This document shows positions 52,017-60,172 of a DNA stretch of 64,000 nt, in pieces. The first letter of the stretch is position 1; each line of letters opens with the position of its first letter. The position numbers and the translations under genes were made by a program. The DNA is from Actinomadura rubteroloni (GTDB lineage: Bacteria > Actinomycetota > Actinomycetes > Streptosporangiales > Streptosporangiaceae), in the NCBI RefSeq assembly GCF_002911665.1, contig NZ_MTBP01000002.1, positions 1,178,001-1,242,000 on the forward strand. The letters run 5' to 3'. The notes beneath the pieces were generated by a model. It ran no database searches. It was not told the DNA's origin and saw nothing but the letters and a program-made list of their open reading frames with translations.

Positions 52017-53200
52017 CCACCATCGGAAGGGCGCTCGTGATCGGCGGCGGCATCGCCGGGCCGGTCACCGCGATGGCGCTGCGGAAGGCCGGGATCGACG
52101 CGACCGTCCACGAGGCGTACACGGGCACGGCGGACGGCGTCGGCGGCACCCTCAGCGTCGCGCCCAACGGCCTCGACGCGCTGCGCGCCGTGAACGCCGA
52201 TCTGTCCGGCGTCGGGCAGCCCATCACGCGGTCCGTGCTGGCGGACGGGACGGGGCGCCCGATCACCGTCCTCGACGGCCTCCCCGACCTGCCGCCGAGC
52301 CGCGCGCTCTGGCGGTCGGACCTGTTCCGCGCCCTGCACGACCGGGCCGTCGCGCAGGGCGTCGAGATCCGGCACGGGCGGCGTCTCGTCGGTGTCGAGG
52401 AGTCCGCGACGGGGATCACGGCGCGGTTCGCGGACGGCACCGCCGAGACCGCCGACCTGCTCGTCGGCGCGGACGGGATCCGGTCGACCGTCCGGACGCT
52501 CATCGACCCGGACGCGCCCGCGCCCCGCCACGTCCCGCTGCTGAACTTCGGCGGGCTCGCCGACGTCGCCGTCCCGTCCGACACCGACACGGCCGTCTTC
52601 GCGTTCGGAAGCCGAGGCTTCCTCGGGTACTGGCTCCAGCCGGACGGCCGCACCGCGTGGTTCGCCAACGTCCCGCACGCCGAGCCGCTGACCGGCGCGG
52701 ACGCGCGGCGGACGTCCCCCGCGCACTGGCTGGAACGCCTGCGCGACCTCTACGCCGACGACCGGCCCGGCCGCGACCTCGTCCGGCACACCGCGCCCGA
52801 AGACCTCGTCGCGTTCGGGACGGTGGAGATCATGCCGAGCGTCCCGCACTGGCACCGGGGACGGATGGTGCTGGTCGGGGACGCCGTCCACGCGCCGTCC
52901 CCGAGTTCCGGCCAGGGCGCGTCGCTCGCCGCCGAGAGCGGGGTGCAGCTCGCCCGCTGCCTGCGCGACCTGCCGGACGTGCCGTCCGCGCTCGCCCGCT
53001 ACGAGGCGCTGCGCCGGCCCCGCGTGGAGCGCGTCGCCGCCCGCGCCGCCCGGACGAACCGGACCAAGACCCTCGGCCCCGCAGCCCTTCGCATGATGCG
53101 GCTGATGACGCCCCTGCTGACCCGGACGGTCCTCACCCCCGAGAAGGCGCTGGCCCCCGAACACCGCCACCACATCGACTGGGATGCCAAGGTCGGCTAG
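52013..53200 (+). CDS. FAD-dependent aromatic monooxygenase
   Basis: A 395-residue class A flavoprotein monooxygenase. The N-terminal GIGGGIAGPVTAMAL-like dinucleotide motif (ALVIGGGIAGPVTAMALRKAG), the second FAD motif ADLLVGADGIRSTVR (DG), and GRMVLVGDAVHAPSPSSGQGASLAAES (GD motif) are present. Such enzymes hydroxylate phenolic compounds or inactivate drugs such as tetracyclines and rifamycins; the substrate is unknown. It overlaps padR by four bases and shares its twin operators, so it is presumably substrate-inducible. Confidence 0.92.
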   Translation: MTTIGRALVIGGGIAGPVTAMALRKAGIDATVHEAYTGTADGVGGTLSVAPNGLDALRAVNADLSGVGQPITRSVLADGTGRPITVLDGLPDLPPSRALWRSDLFRALHDRAVAQGVEIRHGRRLVGVEESATGITARFADGTAETADLLVGADGIRSTVRTLIDPDAPAPRHVPLLNFGGLADVAVPSDTDTAVFAFGSRGFLGYWLQPDGRTAWFANVPHAEPLTGADARRTSPAHWLERLRDLYADDRPGRDLVRHTAPEDLVAFGTVEIMPSVPHWHRGRMVLVGDAVHAPSPSSGQGASLAAESGVQLARCLRDLPDVPSALARYEALRRPRVERVAARAARTNRTKTLGPAALRMMRLMTPLLTRTVLTPEKALAPEHRHHIDWDAKVG

Positions 53201-53267
53201 CCGTTTGCCCCGGTAATGCCCGGGTACCGGCCTGCTCGCCCAGAAGATCTGACGTTGCGGGGAGTCT

Positions 53268-54326
53268 GTGACCGGTCTGTCCTTGCCCCTTCTCCTCGCG
53301 GTGTTCGCGGGGGCCGCCGCTGCGATCTGGGTCGCGGGCGTCCAGTTGTCGGCGCAGACCGACGTCCTGTCCGTCCGGCTGCATCTCGGATCGGCGCTCG
53401 GCGGCCTGATCCTGCTGGCCGTCGCGACCAACCTTCCCGAGATCGCGATCGTCGTCGGGGCGGCGACGTCCGGGAAGGTCGGCCTCGCGGTCGGCAACAT
53501 CCTCGGCGGCATCGCGATCCAGACGGTCGTGCTCGTGGTGCTGGACGCGTTCGGCGGCACGGGCCGGTTCCCGCTGACCTACCGGGCCGCGTCACTCCTG
53601 CTCGTCCTCGAAGCGGCGCTGGTCGTCGCCGTGCTCGCGGTCGTCGTGGCCGCGAGCCAGTTGCCGAGCGGGCTGATCGCGCTGCGCCTGGCGCCCGGCT
53701 CGGTGCTCATCGCGATCCTGTGGGCGGCCGGCCTCTTCCTGCTCCGCAAGGCCGACGGGTCCCTCCCGTGGCAGGCGTCCGGCGAGGCCCCCGACAACCA
53801 GGGGCCACCACGCGGGCACAGCCGCGAGAAGGCGGCTCGCAGGGACGTCGGGACGGCGCGCTCCGCGACCATCTTCGCCGTCGCCGCACTGGTCACCCTC
53901 CTCGCGGGGGTCGTGCTGGAGCGCAGCGGCGAGGCCGTCGCCGACCGGATCGGGCTGTCGGGCGTCCTGTTCGGCGGGACGGTGCTCGCCGCCGCGACGT
54001 CGCTGCCCGAGGTCTCGACCGGTCTCGCGTCCGTCCGCGCCGGGGACTACCAGCTCGCGGTCAGCGACATCTTCGGCGGCAACGCGTTCCTCCCGGTGCT
54101 GTTCCTCCCGGCGACGCTGCTCTCCGGGCAAGCAGTGCTGACGCACGCCGAGGGCACCGACATCTATCTCACCGCGCTCGCGATGCTGCTCACGCTCGTC
54201 TACGCGGCCGGCCTGCTGTTCCGTCCGCGCCGCCGCATCGCGGGGATGGGCATCGACTCCCTGACCGCGCTAGTCCTGTACGCGGTAGGCGTCGCGGGCC
54301 TCTTCGCGATAGTCACCACATCCTGA
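53268..54326 (+). CDS. Cation exchanger, CaCA-type membrane protein
   Basis: A 352-residue integral membrane transporter with two inverted halves. Each has an alpha-repeat: LAVATNLPEIAIVVGAA...NILGG (about 50-80) and LAAATSLPEVSTGLASVR...DIFGGNAFLP (about 240-275). These carry the acidic and Asn residues expected for sodium/calcium-exchanger relatives. About ten hydrophobic helices are split by a hydrophilic loop (residues 165-200). Ion specificity is unknown. The last 60 codons have a decayed second copy at 55140-55318, beyond the next gene. Confidence 0.88.
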   Translation: MTGLSLPLLLAVFAGAAAAIWVAGVQLSAQTDVLSVRLHLGSALGGLILLAVATNLPEIAIVVGAATSGKVGLAVGNILGGIAIQTVVLVVLDAFGGTGRFPLTYRAASLLLVLEAALVVAVLAVVVAASQLPSGLIALRLAPGSVLIAILWAAGLFLLRKADGSLPWQASGEAPDNQGPPRGHSREKAARRDVGTARSATIFAVAALVTLLAGVVLERSGEAVADRIGLSGVLFGGTVLAAATSLPEVSTGLASVRAGDYQLAVSDIFGGNAFLPVLFLPATLLSGQAVLTHAEGTDIYLTALAMLLTLVYAAGLLFRPRRRIAGMGIDSLTALVLYAVGVAGLFAIVTTS

Positions 54327-54378
54327 CCTCCCCGGCTGGTCATCCGGCGGCTCCTCCTTTGGTCGATGGTTCGGGACG

Positions 54379-55002
54379 TCAGGCCGCCGGCGCGTACCGC
54401 GGACGCCCGGCCGGGCGGAGAACCTGGATCGTCACGCCCTTGGAGTCGACGCGCGACTCGACCAGGTCGAGTGCGAGATCAGGACCCGCGTCGGGGAACA
54501 GCCGCGCGCCCTGCCCGACGACCACCGGGACGGTGATCATGATCATCTCGTCCACCAGCCCGTTCTCCAGCAGCCACCGGGTCAGGATGCCGCTGCCGTG
54601 GACCTGGAGTTCACCGCCCGGCCGGGACTTCAGCTCGCGGACGGCCGCCGCGACGTCCCCCGACAGGACCGTCGTACCCGACCACGCGGCGTCCGTGAGC
54701 GTCCTCGACGCCACGTACTTGGGCCGCGTGTTCAACGATTCGATGACTCCCGCCCACGCGGGCGCGTCCTGGACCGTCATCGTCCCCCACGAGCCGGCGA
54801 ACAGCTCGTAGGTCCGCCGTCCGAACAGGAACGCGTCGGCGCGCCGATACGTCCGGTCGATGAACGCGCGGGTGTCGCCGTCGCCCTTCCCGAGCGCCCA
54901 CCCGCCGCGCTCGAACCCGTTCCTGCGGTCCTCGTCCGACGCGCCCCCGTTGCCCTGCACGACACCGTCGATGGTCATCTGCGTCACGGTGGTCAGCTTC
55001 AT
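54379..55002 (-). CDS. Dihydrofolate-reductase-like (RibD C-terminal) protein
   Basis: A 207-residue NADPH-reductase-fold protein of the YwjB/YyaP-type DHFR family, which is not true folate DHFR. Signatures are TQMTIDGVVQGNGG, FLFGRRTYELFAGSW, YVASRTLTD, LQVHGSGILTRWLLENGLVDEM and PVVVGQGARLFPD. Members are often reductases of unknown substrates. It is on the opposite strand between the exchanger gene and its pseudogene copy, so it may have arrived with, or after, a duplication of the exchanger end. Confidence 0.9.
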   Translation of the reverse strand: MKLTTVTQMTIDGVVQGNGGASDEDRRNGFERGGWALGKGDGDTRAFIDRTYRRADAFLFGRRTYELFAGSWGTMTVQDAPAWAGVIESLNTRPKYVASRTLTDAAWSGTTVLSGDVAAAVRELKSRPGGELQVHGSGILTRWLLENGLVDEMIMITVPVVVGQGARLFPDAGPDLALDLVESRVDSKGVTIQVLRPAGRPRYAPAA

Positions 55003-55139
55003 GATCGCTCCCGCTGTCCTCGTCGCCGCCCCTCACGGCCGGCCTCACCCCTGCTACGAACGCGACCACCCCGACCCGACACCCCGTCCCCAACTTCCAA
55101 GAAACATTCAGCACCCGTCCCCCACCCAATTCACGCACG

Positions 55140-55318
55140 CGGGCGACACCGACATCTAACTCACGGCGCTCGGGATGCTGCTCACGCTCGTCTACGCGGT
55201 CGAACGGCTGTTCCGTCCGCGCCGCCGTATCGCCGGCATGGGCACGGACTCGCTGGCCGCCCTGGTCCTGCACGGGATCGATGTCGCCGTGCTGTTCGCC
55301 ATCACCATGACGAGTTGA
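55140..55318 (+). pseudogene. Decayed copy of the exchanger C-terminus
   Basis: This stretch translates as DTDI-stop-LTALGMLLTLVYAVERLF, then RPRRRIAGMGTDSLAALVL. It aligns with the end of the exchanger at 54326 (DIYLTALAMLLTLVYAAGLLFRPRRRIAGMGIDSL). A TAA replaces the Tyr codon (ATCTAT changed to ATCTAA), and substitutions are scattered throughout. There is no start, and the upstream 85 bases do not match. It is a partial duplication remnant and not expressed as such. Confidence 0.88.
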
Positions 55319-55546
55319 CCGCCCGCCGACGCGTTCTTCCGGCGGCGCGGTGCCCGCAGGCCGGCGCTGCGCGACCGTCACCGCGGCTGCGCCGTCGATA
55401 ACCCACGGGCTATCGGCCCGCACGGATATTGCATCATTCGCCCATTGCAGGTCCCGCGGAACTCGTGGCAAGGTTTGGAACAATCCAAAAGGACACGCCG
55501 CCATCGGCATCGGCGGCCATTTCGTGCATGAGGACGGGGGGCGGAT

Positions 55547-56062
55547 ATGAGAACGAAGATCATCAAGGCCGCGATCGGGTTCAGCGCCGCGGCGGTAGTG
55601 GCAGGAATCGGATTGGCGGCACCGGCCCAGGCGGCTCCCCAGAAGGGCCAGCACTGCGTGACCGTCATCGGCAAGGCGGCGAAGGGAAAGATGTCGCCGG
55701 TCGTGTCCAAGACCTGCGCCGACGGCAAGGACGCGCCGTCCCTGAAGGCGGCAGCCGCCTCGTCCACGCTGCTCATGGTGGCCTACGAGAACACTGTGGG
55801 CAACGGCGGGGCACAGATGGAAATCCGCGGAAACGCCGGCCCGTGCGACATCGACGGCTACCGCTACCGCTTTACGGGATACATGGCGAACAGGACTTCC
55901 GCGTTCCAAACGTATTCGTACTGCAACCTCGTGACGGGCTATGACCTCATCAACTACTCCGGCGACCGGATGACCTGGCGCAACGGCCTCCCCACGATGT
56001 ACGTCGACTATGTGGGAGCCATGAACGACAGGATCGAGTCGCTCTGGATACGCCGCGAGTAA
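55547..56062 (+). CDS. Secreted hypothetical protein
   Basis: A 171-residue exported protein. The signal peptide (residues 1-29, ending APAQAA) is followed by a mature domain with four Cys (QHCVTVI, SKTCADG, AGPCDID, YSYCNLV) and Tyr-rich strands (YRYRFTGYMANRTS, YVDYVGAMN). No family is recognised. The ATG at 55547 follows GACGGGGGGCGG. An inverted repeat TTTGGA-acaa-TCCAAA (55474-55489) lies 58 bases upstream. The surroundings are less GC-rich than average. Confidence 0.75.
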   Translation: MRTKIIKAAIGFSAAAVVAGIGLAAPAQAAPQKGQHCVTVIGKAAKGKMSPVVSKTCADGKDAPSLKAAAASSTLLMVAYENTVGNGGAQMEIRGNAGPCDIDGYRYRFTGYMANRTSAFQTYSYCNLVTGYDLINYSGDRMTWRNGLPTMYVDYVGAMNDRIESLWIRRE

Positions 56063-56142
56063 TCGCCGCCGCCCCGCCGGGGAAATGGTCGCACACGCCC
56101 GGCCGAACCGCCCCGCGGCCGGGCGTGCGCGATCGAGGCCGA

Positions 56143-56292
56143 TCACCGAAGGTGACCTGCCAGATGGTGGAGTGCCGGGACGAGGCCGGGGTGATCGTCG
56201 AGTTCGGCGCGCTTGAGGAGGCGGGCGACGGCCGCCGCGTCCAGGATTTCGCAGAGCCAGGCGCGGTACGCCGCGTCCGCCTCCTCGGTCAC
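56143..56292 (-). CDS. 49-residue protein coupled to the AAA ATPase
   Basis: Its GTG overlaps the stop of the upstream ATPase gene by four bases (GTGA), and the ORF ends 150 bases later in TGA. It encodes a helical, Ala/Leu-rich peptide (AYRAWLCEILDAAAVARLLK, then DDHPGLVPALHHLAGHLR) with one Cys. Third-position GC bias supports coding. It could be an effector or partner of the ATPase. No family is recognised; too short for most gene finders. Confidence 0.6.
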   Translation of the reverse strand: MTEEADAAYRAWLCEILDAAAVARLLKRAELDDHPGLVPALHHLAGHLR

Positions 56293-57032
56293 GGCGGGGG
56301 CGGGCCGACGATCCGGCGCAGGTAGGCGGCGGGGTCGCCGAGGTAGCGGCGATAGTGGTCGACCATGTCCAGGTCGTCCCAGGACGTGCGGCGGAGGCCG
56401 TGCTCGCCGACTTCCACGATGTCCGCGCCGGGCAGCGCCGAGATGATCGGTGAGTGTGTCGCACAGACGACCTGCGCGCCCGTGCGCCCGAGTTCGTCCA
56501 GCAGGCCGACGAGCCGGAGGCAGGACGTGAAGGACAAGGCGGCTTCGGGCTCGTCCAGGAGGTAGAGGCTGGGCTCGCGGAACATCGAGTCCAGGATGGT
56601 CCAGAAGCCCTCGCCGTGGCTCTGCTCCAGCACGTCGGCGTCCCAGTAGCCGTTCATGCCCGAGACGGTCTCCGCGAGCCCGAACACCGTCTCGGCCCGG
56701 AGGAAGAACCCCTTCTTGCGGGCTCGCGGGCCACCGCGCATCCGCGCGCCCGCGGCCGTCAGGTCGAGGTCGATCACCTGGCCGAGCGGCGTGCGCGGCC
56801 GGTTGTTGCTGTATTTGCGTCCCGCCCGTCCGCCGCGCGCGTCCAGCCCGAACCCCTCGGCGATCGCTTCGAGCAGCGTGCTCTTCCCCGACGCGTTCTC
56901 GCCGACGAGGAAGGTCACCGGCCGCGCGAACTCCAGCCCGTCCCGCGTGACCTCGGCGATCGCCGGAACGGTGAACGGCCACTGATCCCATGGAACCTGA
57001 TCGGCGAGGATGCGCAACCTTCGGACGAACAA
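56289..57032 (-). CDS. AAA (ABC/SMC-like) ATPase
   Basis: A 247-residue ATPase of the AAA_15/AAA_21 type. Walker A is FLVGENASGKSTLLEAIA (about residues 36-53), Walker B LYLLDEPEAALS, and the switch His is in VVCATHSPIISALPGA. There is no coiled-coil insertion. Such stand-alone ATPases often act with a nuclease or small effector in defence or stress systems; here the only coupled gene is a 49-residue ORF. TTG 57032 has GAGAGG five bases upstream; the longer frame to 57188 has no ribosome site. Function unknown. Confidence 0.82.
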   Translation of the reverse strand: MFVRRLRILADQVPWDQWPFTVPAIAEVTRDGLEFARPVTFLVGENASGKSTLLEAIAEGFGLDARGGRAGRKYSNNRPRTPLGQVIDLDLTAAGARMRGGPRARKKGFFLRAETVFGLAETVSGMNGYWDADVLEQSHGEGFWTILDSMFREPSLYLLDEPEAALSFTSCLRLVGLLDELGRTGAQVVCATHSPIISALPGADIVEVGEHGLRRTSWDDLDMVDHYRRYLGDPAAYLRRIVGPPPP

Positions 57033-57230
57033 CAGGACCTCTCTTCCTCGACAGCGGGGACGCACGCACCAACCGGAACACAGTTCCGCCGGGGAACGAA
57101 CGAGGGGCCGCACTGCGGGTCGCACGCCTTGGGCACCACGCGCTTCCGGCAGGGACGCACCGGCGGTCGCCGCTGGGGCCGGGGCCATCGCGACCCCGAC
57201 AGAAACTCGCGCAGCGACGCCCGTCGAACG

Positions 57231-57587
57231 CTACTCACCGACATCCAAAGAGAGAGCACGCACGGTGATATGTCCTCGTCCGGTGACACGGTCGCGATGC
57301 CGTGGCAGCAGTTTGCCGGGGAGCTCGGACGGATCAAGATGCTGGTCGTGGGCGGCGCGGCCGGACGGGCGTGGTCGAGGCAGAGCGGGTGGCGCCGAGT
57401 GCTTCGCGTTTGCGCGGGCCTCGGTGACGCGCTGGGCATCGTCGGTGGCGACGCGCAGCGGGACGCCAAGCTGGACGGCCTTCTCGATGTTCGCCCGCGT
57501 GCGCGCGTGGCTCGAGCGCCCGGTGATCGCGTTGTCAGGAATGTCGCCGTCGAAGATGAAGGGGAGCTTGTCGCCTTTCGTTCTCAT
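57231..57587 (-). CDS. Hypothetical protein coupled to YdcF-like gene
   Basis: A 118-codon ORF whose ATG overlaps the YdcF-like stop (ATGA). The first 65 residues look like a genuine domain (KLPFIFDGDIPDNAITGRSS, then ANIEKAVQLGVPLRVATDD). The last 50 are Pro/Arg/His-rich and low in structure, as if the original reading frame were lost by a frameshift or truncation. No family is recognised. It is the third gene of the GntR-YdcF operon. Confidence 0.5.
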   Translation of the reverse strand: MRTKGDKLPFIFDGDIPDNAITGRSSHARTRANIEKAVQLGVPLRVATDDAQRVTEARANAKHSAPPALPRPRPSGRAAHDQHLDPSELPGKLLPRHRDRVTGRGHITVRALSLDVGE

Positions 57588-58267
57588 TGGGGCTGAGTGG
57601 TGGGGATGAGGCGCGCCGTGTAGCCAGCGTGGATGAGGCGTTCGTAGGCGTCGTGGACGGCAGCAGGCATGGGCTGCGGGATCGCGAAGCCTTTGCCGGG
57701 GTAGACCAGGATGCGCTGGGTGTCGCCTACGAGCATGGAGATGACGCGGTCGGCGTCGCCGATGGTAGCGACGTAGGCGTCCAGCGGTAGCGGCCTGGAC
57801 GCGCAGGAAATGGCGAGTTCGGGCCAGAGTTTACGGGCGGTGGCGTAGGCGCGGCGCTGCTGGTAGGGCCGCGAGATGAGGATTGCCGAAGCGACGGTGA
57901 TGTCGTGGTCGGCCAAGAGCCGGCGAGTGTTCGCGATGTTCTCGCCGGTGTTGGTGGCGTGAGTCTCGATCAGGATCGCCGTGTCAGGGACGCCGTTGTC
58001 GAGGGCGTGTTCGCGGTAGTGGACGGCTTCGCCGCGCGGGAAGCGCTCAACAGTGGTAGGGGCGTTCGCGCCGGTGAACACGATGCGCGGGACGAGGCCG
58101 CGGTGGTACAGGTCGGCGGCGCAAGTGGCGACGCCGAGATCGTGGCTGCCGAGTCCGATGGCGATGTCCGCAGGACGCAGCGGGTGGTGCATGTCGTGGT
58201 AGTTCCACAAGATTTCCACGTCGCCGCGATGGGCGGCCGGGATCGTGCTCGTCATCGGATGCCTCAC
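57584..58267 (-). CDS. YdcF-like DUF218 protein
   Basis: A 227-residue protein of the ElyC/SanA/YdcF family. DUF218 motifs visible are DIAIGLGSHDLGVATCAADLY, RIVFTGANAPTT, ILIETHATNTGENIANTRRLL (ETxAxNTxENA-like) and ILISRPYQQRRAYATARKLWP. No membrane helix is present, so this is the soluble, YdcF-type form; E. coli YdcF binds S-adenosylmethionine. ATG 58267 overlaps the GntR stop (ATGA); ATG 58255 is an alternative. It forms an operon with the regulator and a small ORF. Confidence 0.88.
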   Translation of the reverse strand: MRHPMTSTIPAAHRGDVEILWNYHDMHHPLRPADIAIGLGSHDLGVATCAADLYHRGLVPRIVFTGANAPTTVERFPRGEAVHYREHALDNGVPDTAILIETHATNTGENIANTRRLLADHDITVASAILISRPYQQRRAYATARKLWPELAISCASRPLPLDAYVATIGDADRVISMLVGDTQRILVYPGKGFAIPQPMPAAVHDAYERLIHAGYTARLIPTTQPQ

Positions 58268-59028
58268 TCGGGGATGGTGAAGGAGTAGGTCCAGGAAAAA
58301 CGAGAGGCGGCATGGATGCCGCGCGCGAATTCGACGGCGCGGCTTTGGGCGGCATAGGTGGTGCGGTGCAGTTCGATCACCGGTTCCCCGGCGGGGAGGG
58401 CGAGTAGCTCGATCTCCTCCTGGGTGGGCATTCGGCCGCGCAGTGTCTCGGTGATGCTGTCGGGTTCGAGGCCCCGGCCGGTGAGGACGGCGAAGCCGCC
58501 GCCGTGGCCCGCCGGTCCCGGTGAGGGATCGATCAAAGGCGTGCCTTCGACGTCCTCGGTGCGGTAATAGCTGGTCAGTGTGTGGGTCGGCGTCTGGCCG
58601 TCCTTGATGAGGCGGGCGCGCTCGTAGACGGGCGTCCCCTCATCGATTCCCAGAGCGGTGGCCACGACGGGGTCGGCCGGGACCTGGCGGACCTGTTGGG
58701 TCTGGTCGGTGAGTTTCCACTCCCGCTGTGAGCCTTCGCGGTCGGCGGCGAAGGCGACGAGGCCGGACTTCCACTTCCGCTTGGCGTAGCGGTCTACGCC
58801 GAGGCGTTTCATGGGCGGGTGCTGGCGGACGACGGTGCCGCGTCGGCGCACGGGCGTGACCAGACCTTCGGCTTCCAGGAGCCGGACCGCTTGCCGGACG
58901 GTCTTGATGTTGACCCCGTGCTCGGCGGCGATCTCATCCTGTTTCGGCAGCGTGCTGCCCGGTGGGTGGTCGCCGCGCTGGATCGCCTGGCGCAGGACGT
59001 CGGCAAGGTCGCGGTATCCGGTGGTCAT
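58264..59028 (-). CDS. GntR-family regulator with UTRA domain
   Basis: A 254-residue HutC-type regulator. The N-terminal winged helix (YRDLADVLRQAIQRGDHPPG, then LPKQDEIAAEHGVNIKTVRQ) is followed by a UTRA ligand-binding domain from about residue 85 to the end (VYERARLIKDGQTP, LALPAGEPVIELHRTTYA). Effectors of such domains are small sugars or metabolites. ATG 59028 has GAGGGAGG two bases upstream. Two identical perfect palindromes lie 50-106 bases upstream and are its likely operators, controlling both this operon and the rightward genes. Confidence 0.92.
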   Translation of the reverse strand: MTTGYRDLADVLRQAIQRGDHPPGSTLPKQDEIAAEHGVNIKTVRQAVRLLEAEGLVTPVRRRGTVVRQHPPMKRLGVDRYAKRKWKSGLVAFAADREGSQREWKLTDQTQQVRQVPADPVVATALGIDEGTPVYERARLIKDGQTPTHTLTSYYRTEDVEGTPLIDPSPGPAGHGGGFAVLTGRGLEPDSITETLRGRMPTQEEIELLALPAGEPVIELHRTTYAAQSRAVEFARGIHAASRFSWTYSFTIPE

Positions 59029-59077
59029 GACCTCCCTCTCGGTTCGGAACCCGATCATTATGTCTCACCCCAGCCTA

Positions 59078-59133
59078 TAGAGCTAGCTCTATTGACATCG
59101 AACACCAGCCCGTGTGAGATAGAGCTAGCTCTA
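59078..59133. promoter_or_regulatory. Twin GntR operators TAGAGCTAGCTCTA
   Basis: The 14-base perfect palindrome TAGAGCTAGCTCTA occurs at 59078-59091 and 59120-59133; the first extends to 16 bases with flanking A/T. Centres are exactly 42 bases apart (four helical turns), so both face the same side of DNA. They flank a rightward TTGACA promoter. In such GC-rich DNA two identical AT-rich palindromes are highly non-random. Confidence 0.88.
59092..59120 (+). promoter_or_regulatory. Rightward promoter between the GntR operators
   Basis: A consensus TTGACA (59092-59097) is followed by 17 bases and TGAGAT (59115-59120). The -35 abuts the first palindrome and the -10 runs into the second, so GntR binding would block it. 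It would drive the two small genes at 59229-59680. Confidence 0.65.
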
Positions 59134-59228
59134 AAAGGTGCAGGTCGCCGTGATCCGACTTGCAGGAGAGCGCAGCCGATGCGGCGCACTTGCCGCGTCG
59201 ACCGGAGCGAAGGAAAGAGGTGAAAGTG

Positions 59229-59540
59229 ATGGACACAACGGTCAGTGGGCCACCGTCCAACCAGCGGCTCGTGTTCCTGGAGGCGCTGGGCCTCACGATG
59301 CGCGAGCGCTACCCCGAGGTGGGTGCCCGAATCTCGCAGTTCAAGGCGGGCCTGCCGCCGATGCTGCGGCTCGCCTGGCACGACGCCACGGAGGACGTCG
59401 GGTGCGACCTCTCCAACGAAGGATGGGCGTTCGTCTGGGGCTTCGACCCCCGCAACGTCATCGGCCCTGCAGGCGATCTGGTGAGCGCGTCCTTCGCCGT
59501 CGCGAACGTCCTCGGCATCCGCCGCCACCCGGACCGCTGA
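59229..59540 (+). CDS. Hypothetical protein controlled by GntR operators
   Basis: A 103-residue cytoplasmic protein of unknown function with a recognisable globular pattern (QRLVFLEALGLTMRERYPEV, then NEGWAFVWGFDPRNVIGPAG). Residues ARISQFKAGLPPMLRLAW suggest an amphipathic helix. ATG 59229 follows AGAGGTGAAAGTG. Its stop overlaps the next ORF's ATG by one base. It is divergent from the GntR-YdcF operon, and the twin operators point to common control. Confidence 0.72.
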   Translation: MDTTVSGPPSNQRLVFLEALGLTMRERYPEVGARISQFKAGLPPMLRLAWHDATEDVGCDLSNEGWAFVWGFDPRNVIGPAGDLVSASFAVANVLGIRRHPDR

Positions 59541-59680
59541 TGTCCCGGGACGACCTCCGCACCGTCACGGCCGGGCTTTCCGCCTTCGGACGCTTCGCCG
59601 CCGAGGTCGTCCACGGCCGCCTGTCCGTCCAGCCGACCGTCCGCCGTCTCCTGTCCAGGTCGAACGAGCGTCCGCGATGA
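59540..59680 (+). CDS. 46-residue basic protein
   Basis: This ORF starts at an ATG overlapping the previous stop (TGATG) and encodes a short basic helix-rich protein (SRDDLRTVTAGLSAFGRFAA, then LSVQPTVRRLLSRSNERPR). Tight coupling and third-position GC bias support translation. It is too short for family assignment. It may be a partner of the 103-residue protein. Confidence 0.55.
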   Translation: MSRDDLRTVTAGLSAFGRFAAEVVHGRLSVQPTVRRLLSRSNERPR

Positions 59681-60172
59681 ACGCGCTCCCCGCGCCGCCC
59701 GCCCGATCCGTTCCATTCAATCCAGCGGGGCCGCGCAGGACGCGAGCACCTGGCAGATCCCGGTGCCTCACCGGACGTCCCCGACCCATGAACTCCTCCG
59801 GGTGGGGCGGGGTGGGCGGGCCCTCGGCTCGCCGGTCCCGACGAGGGGACTCCACCCGGAGGGCCCCGCGTCCACGGCCCCGTCCGGCTACGCGGGCCCG
59901 GTCGCGGACGCGCCGCCCGGCGGGACGGTCATGAACAGGTCCGCAGCGTCGAAGCGGGACACATGCTGTCGCGAGACCCGGTCAGCGGCGAGCCGTCCGG
60001 CACCGGGTCCCGCGTCCCGGCGTCCGGCGCACCGCGCCCGGACCGCCGGTAACCCTCAACCCCTCCGGGCCGCGCCGGGCGCCGTCGCGCACGACGTGCC
60101 GGGCGATCGGTCCGCGCACGGCCCGGAGGTCCCCGTCCGAAGCACCATCCGACCCGAACGAAACGTAAGGCG
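59681..60172. other. Intergenic region before the BldC-like gene
   Basis: A 492-base stretch in which no gene is convincing. Open frames run through it on both strands, but they are Pro/Arg/Ser-rich, lack ribosome sites and show no consistent codon bias. It probably contains the promoter of the BldC-like gene. Confidence 0.5.

Noticed and set aside
53201..59681. Integrated mobile element or phage
   Set aside because: The region looks accessory, but no integrase, transposase, terminal repeat or attachment duplication was found.
59677..59934. 85-codon ORF whose ATG overlaps the 46-residue gene stop
   Set aside because: Its composition is almost entirely Pro, Arg and Ser with no domain-like pattern. 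Coupling alone was not enough.
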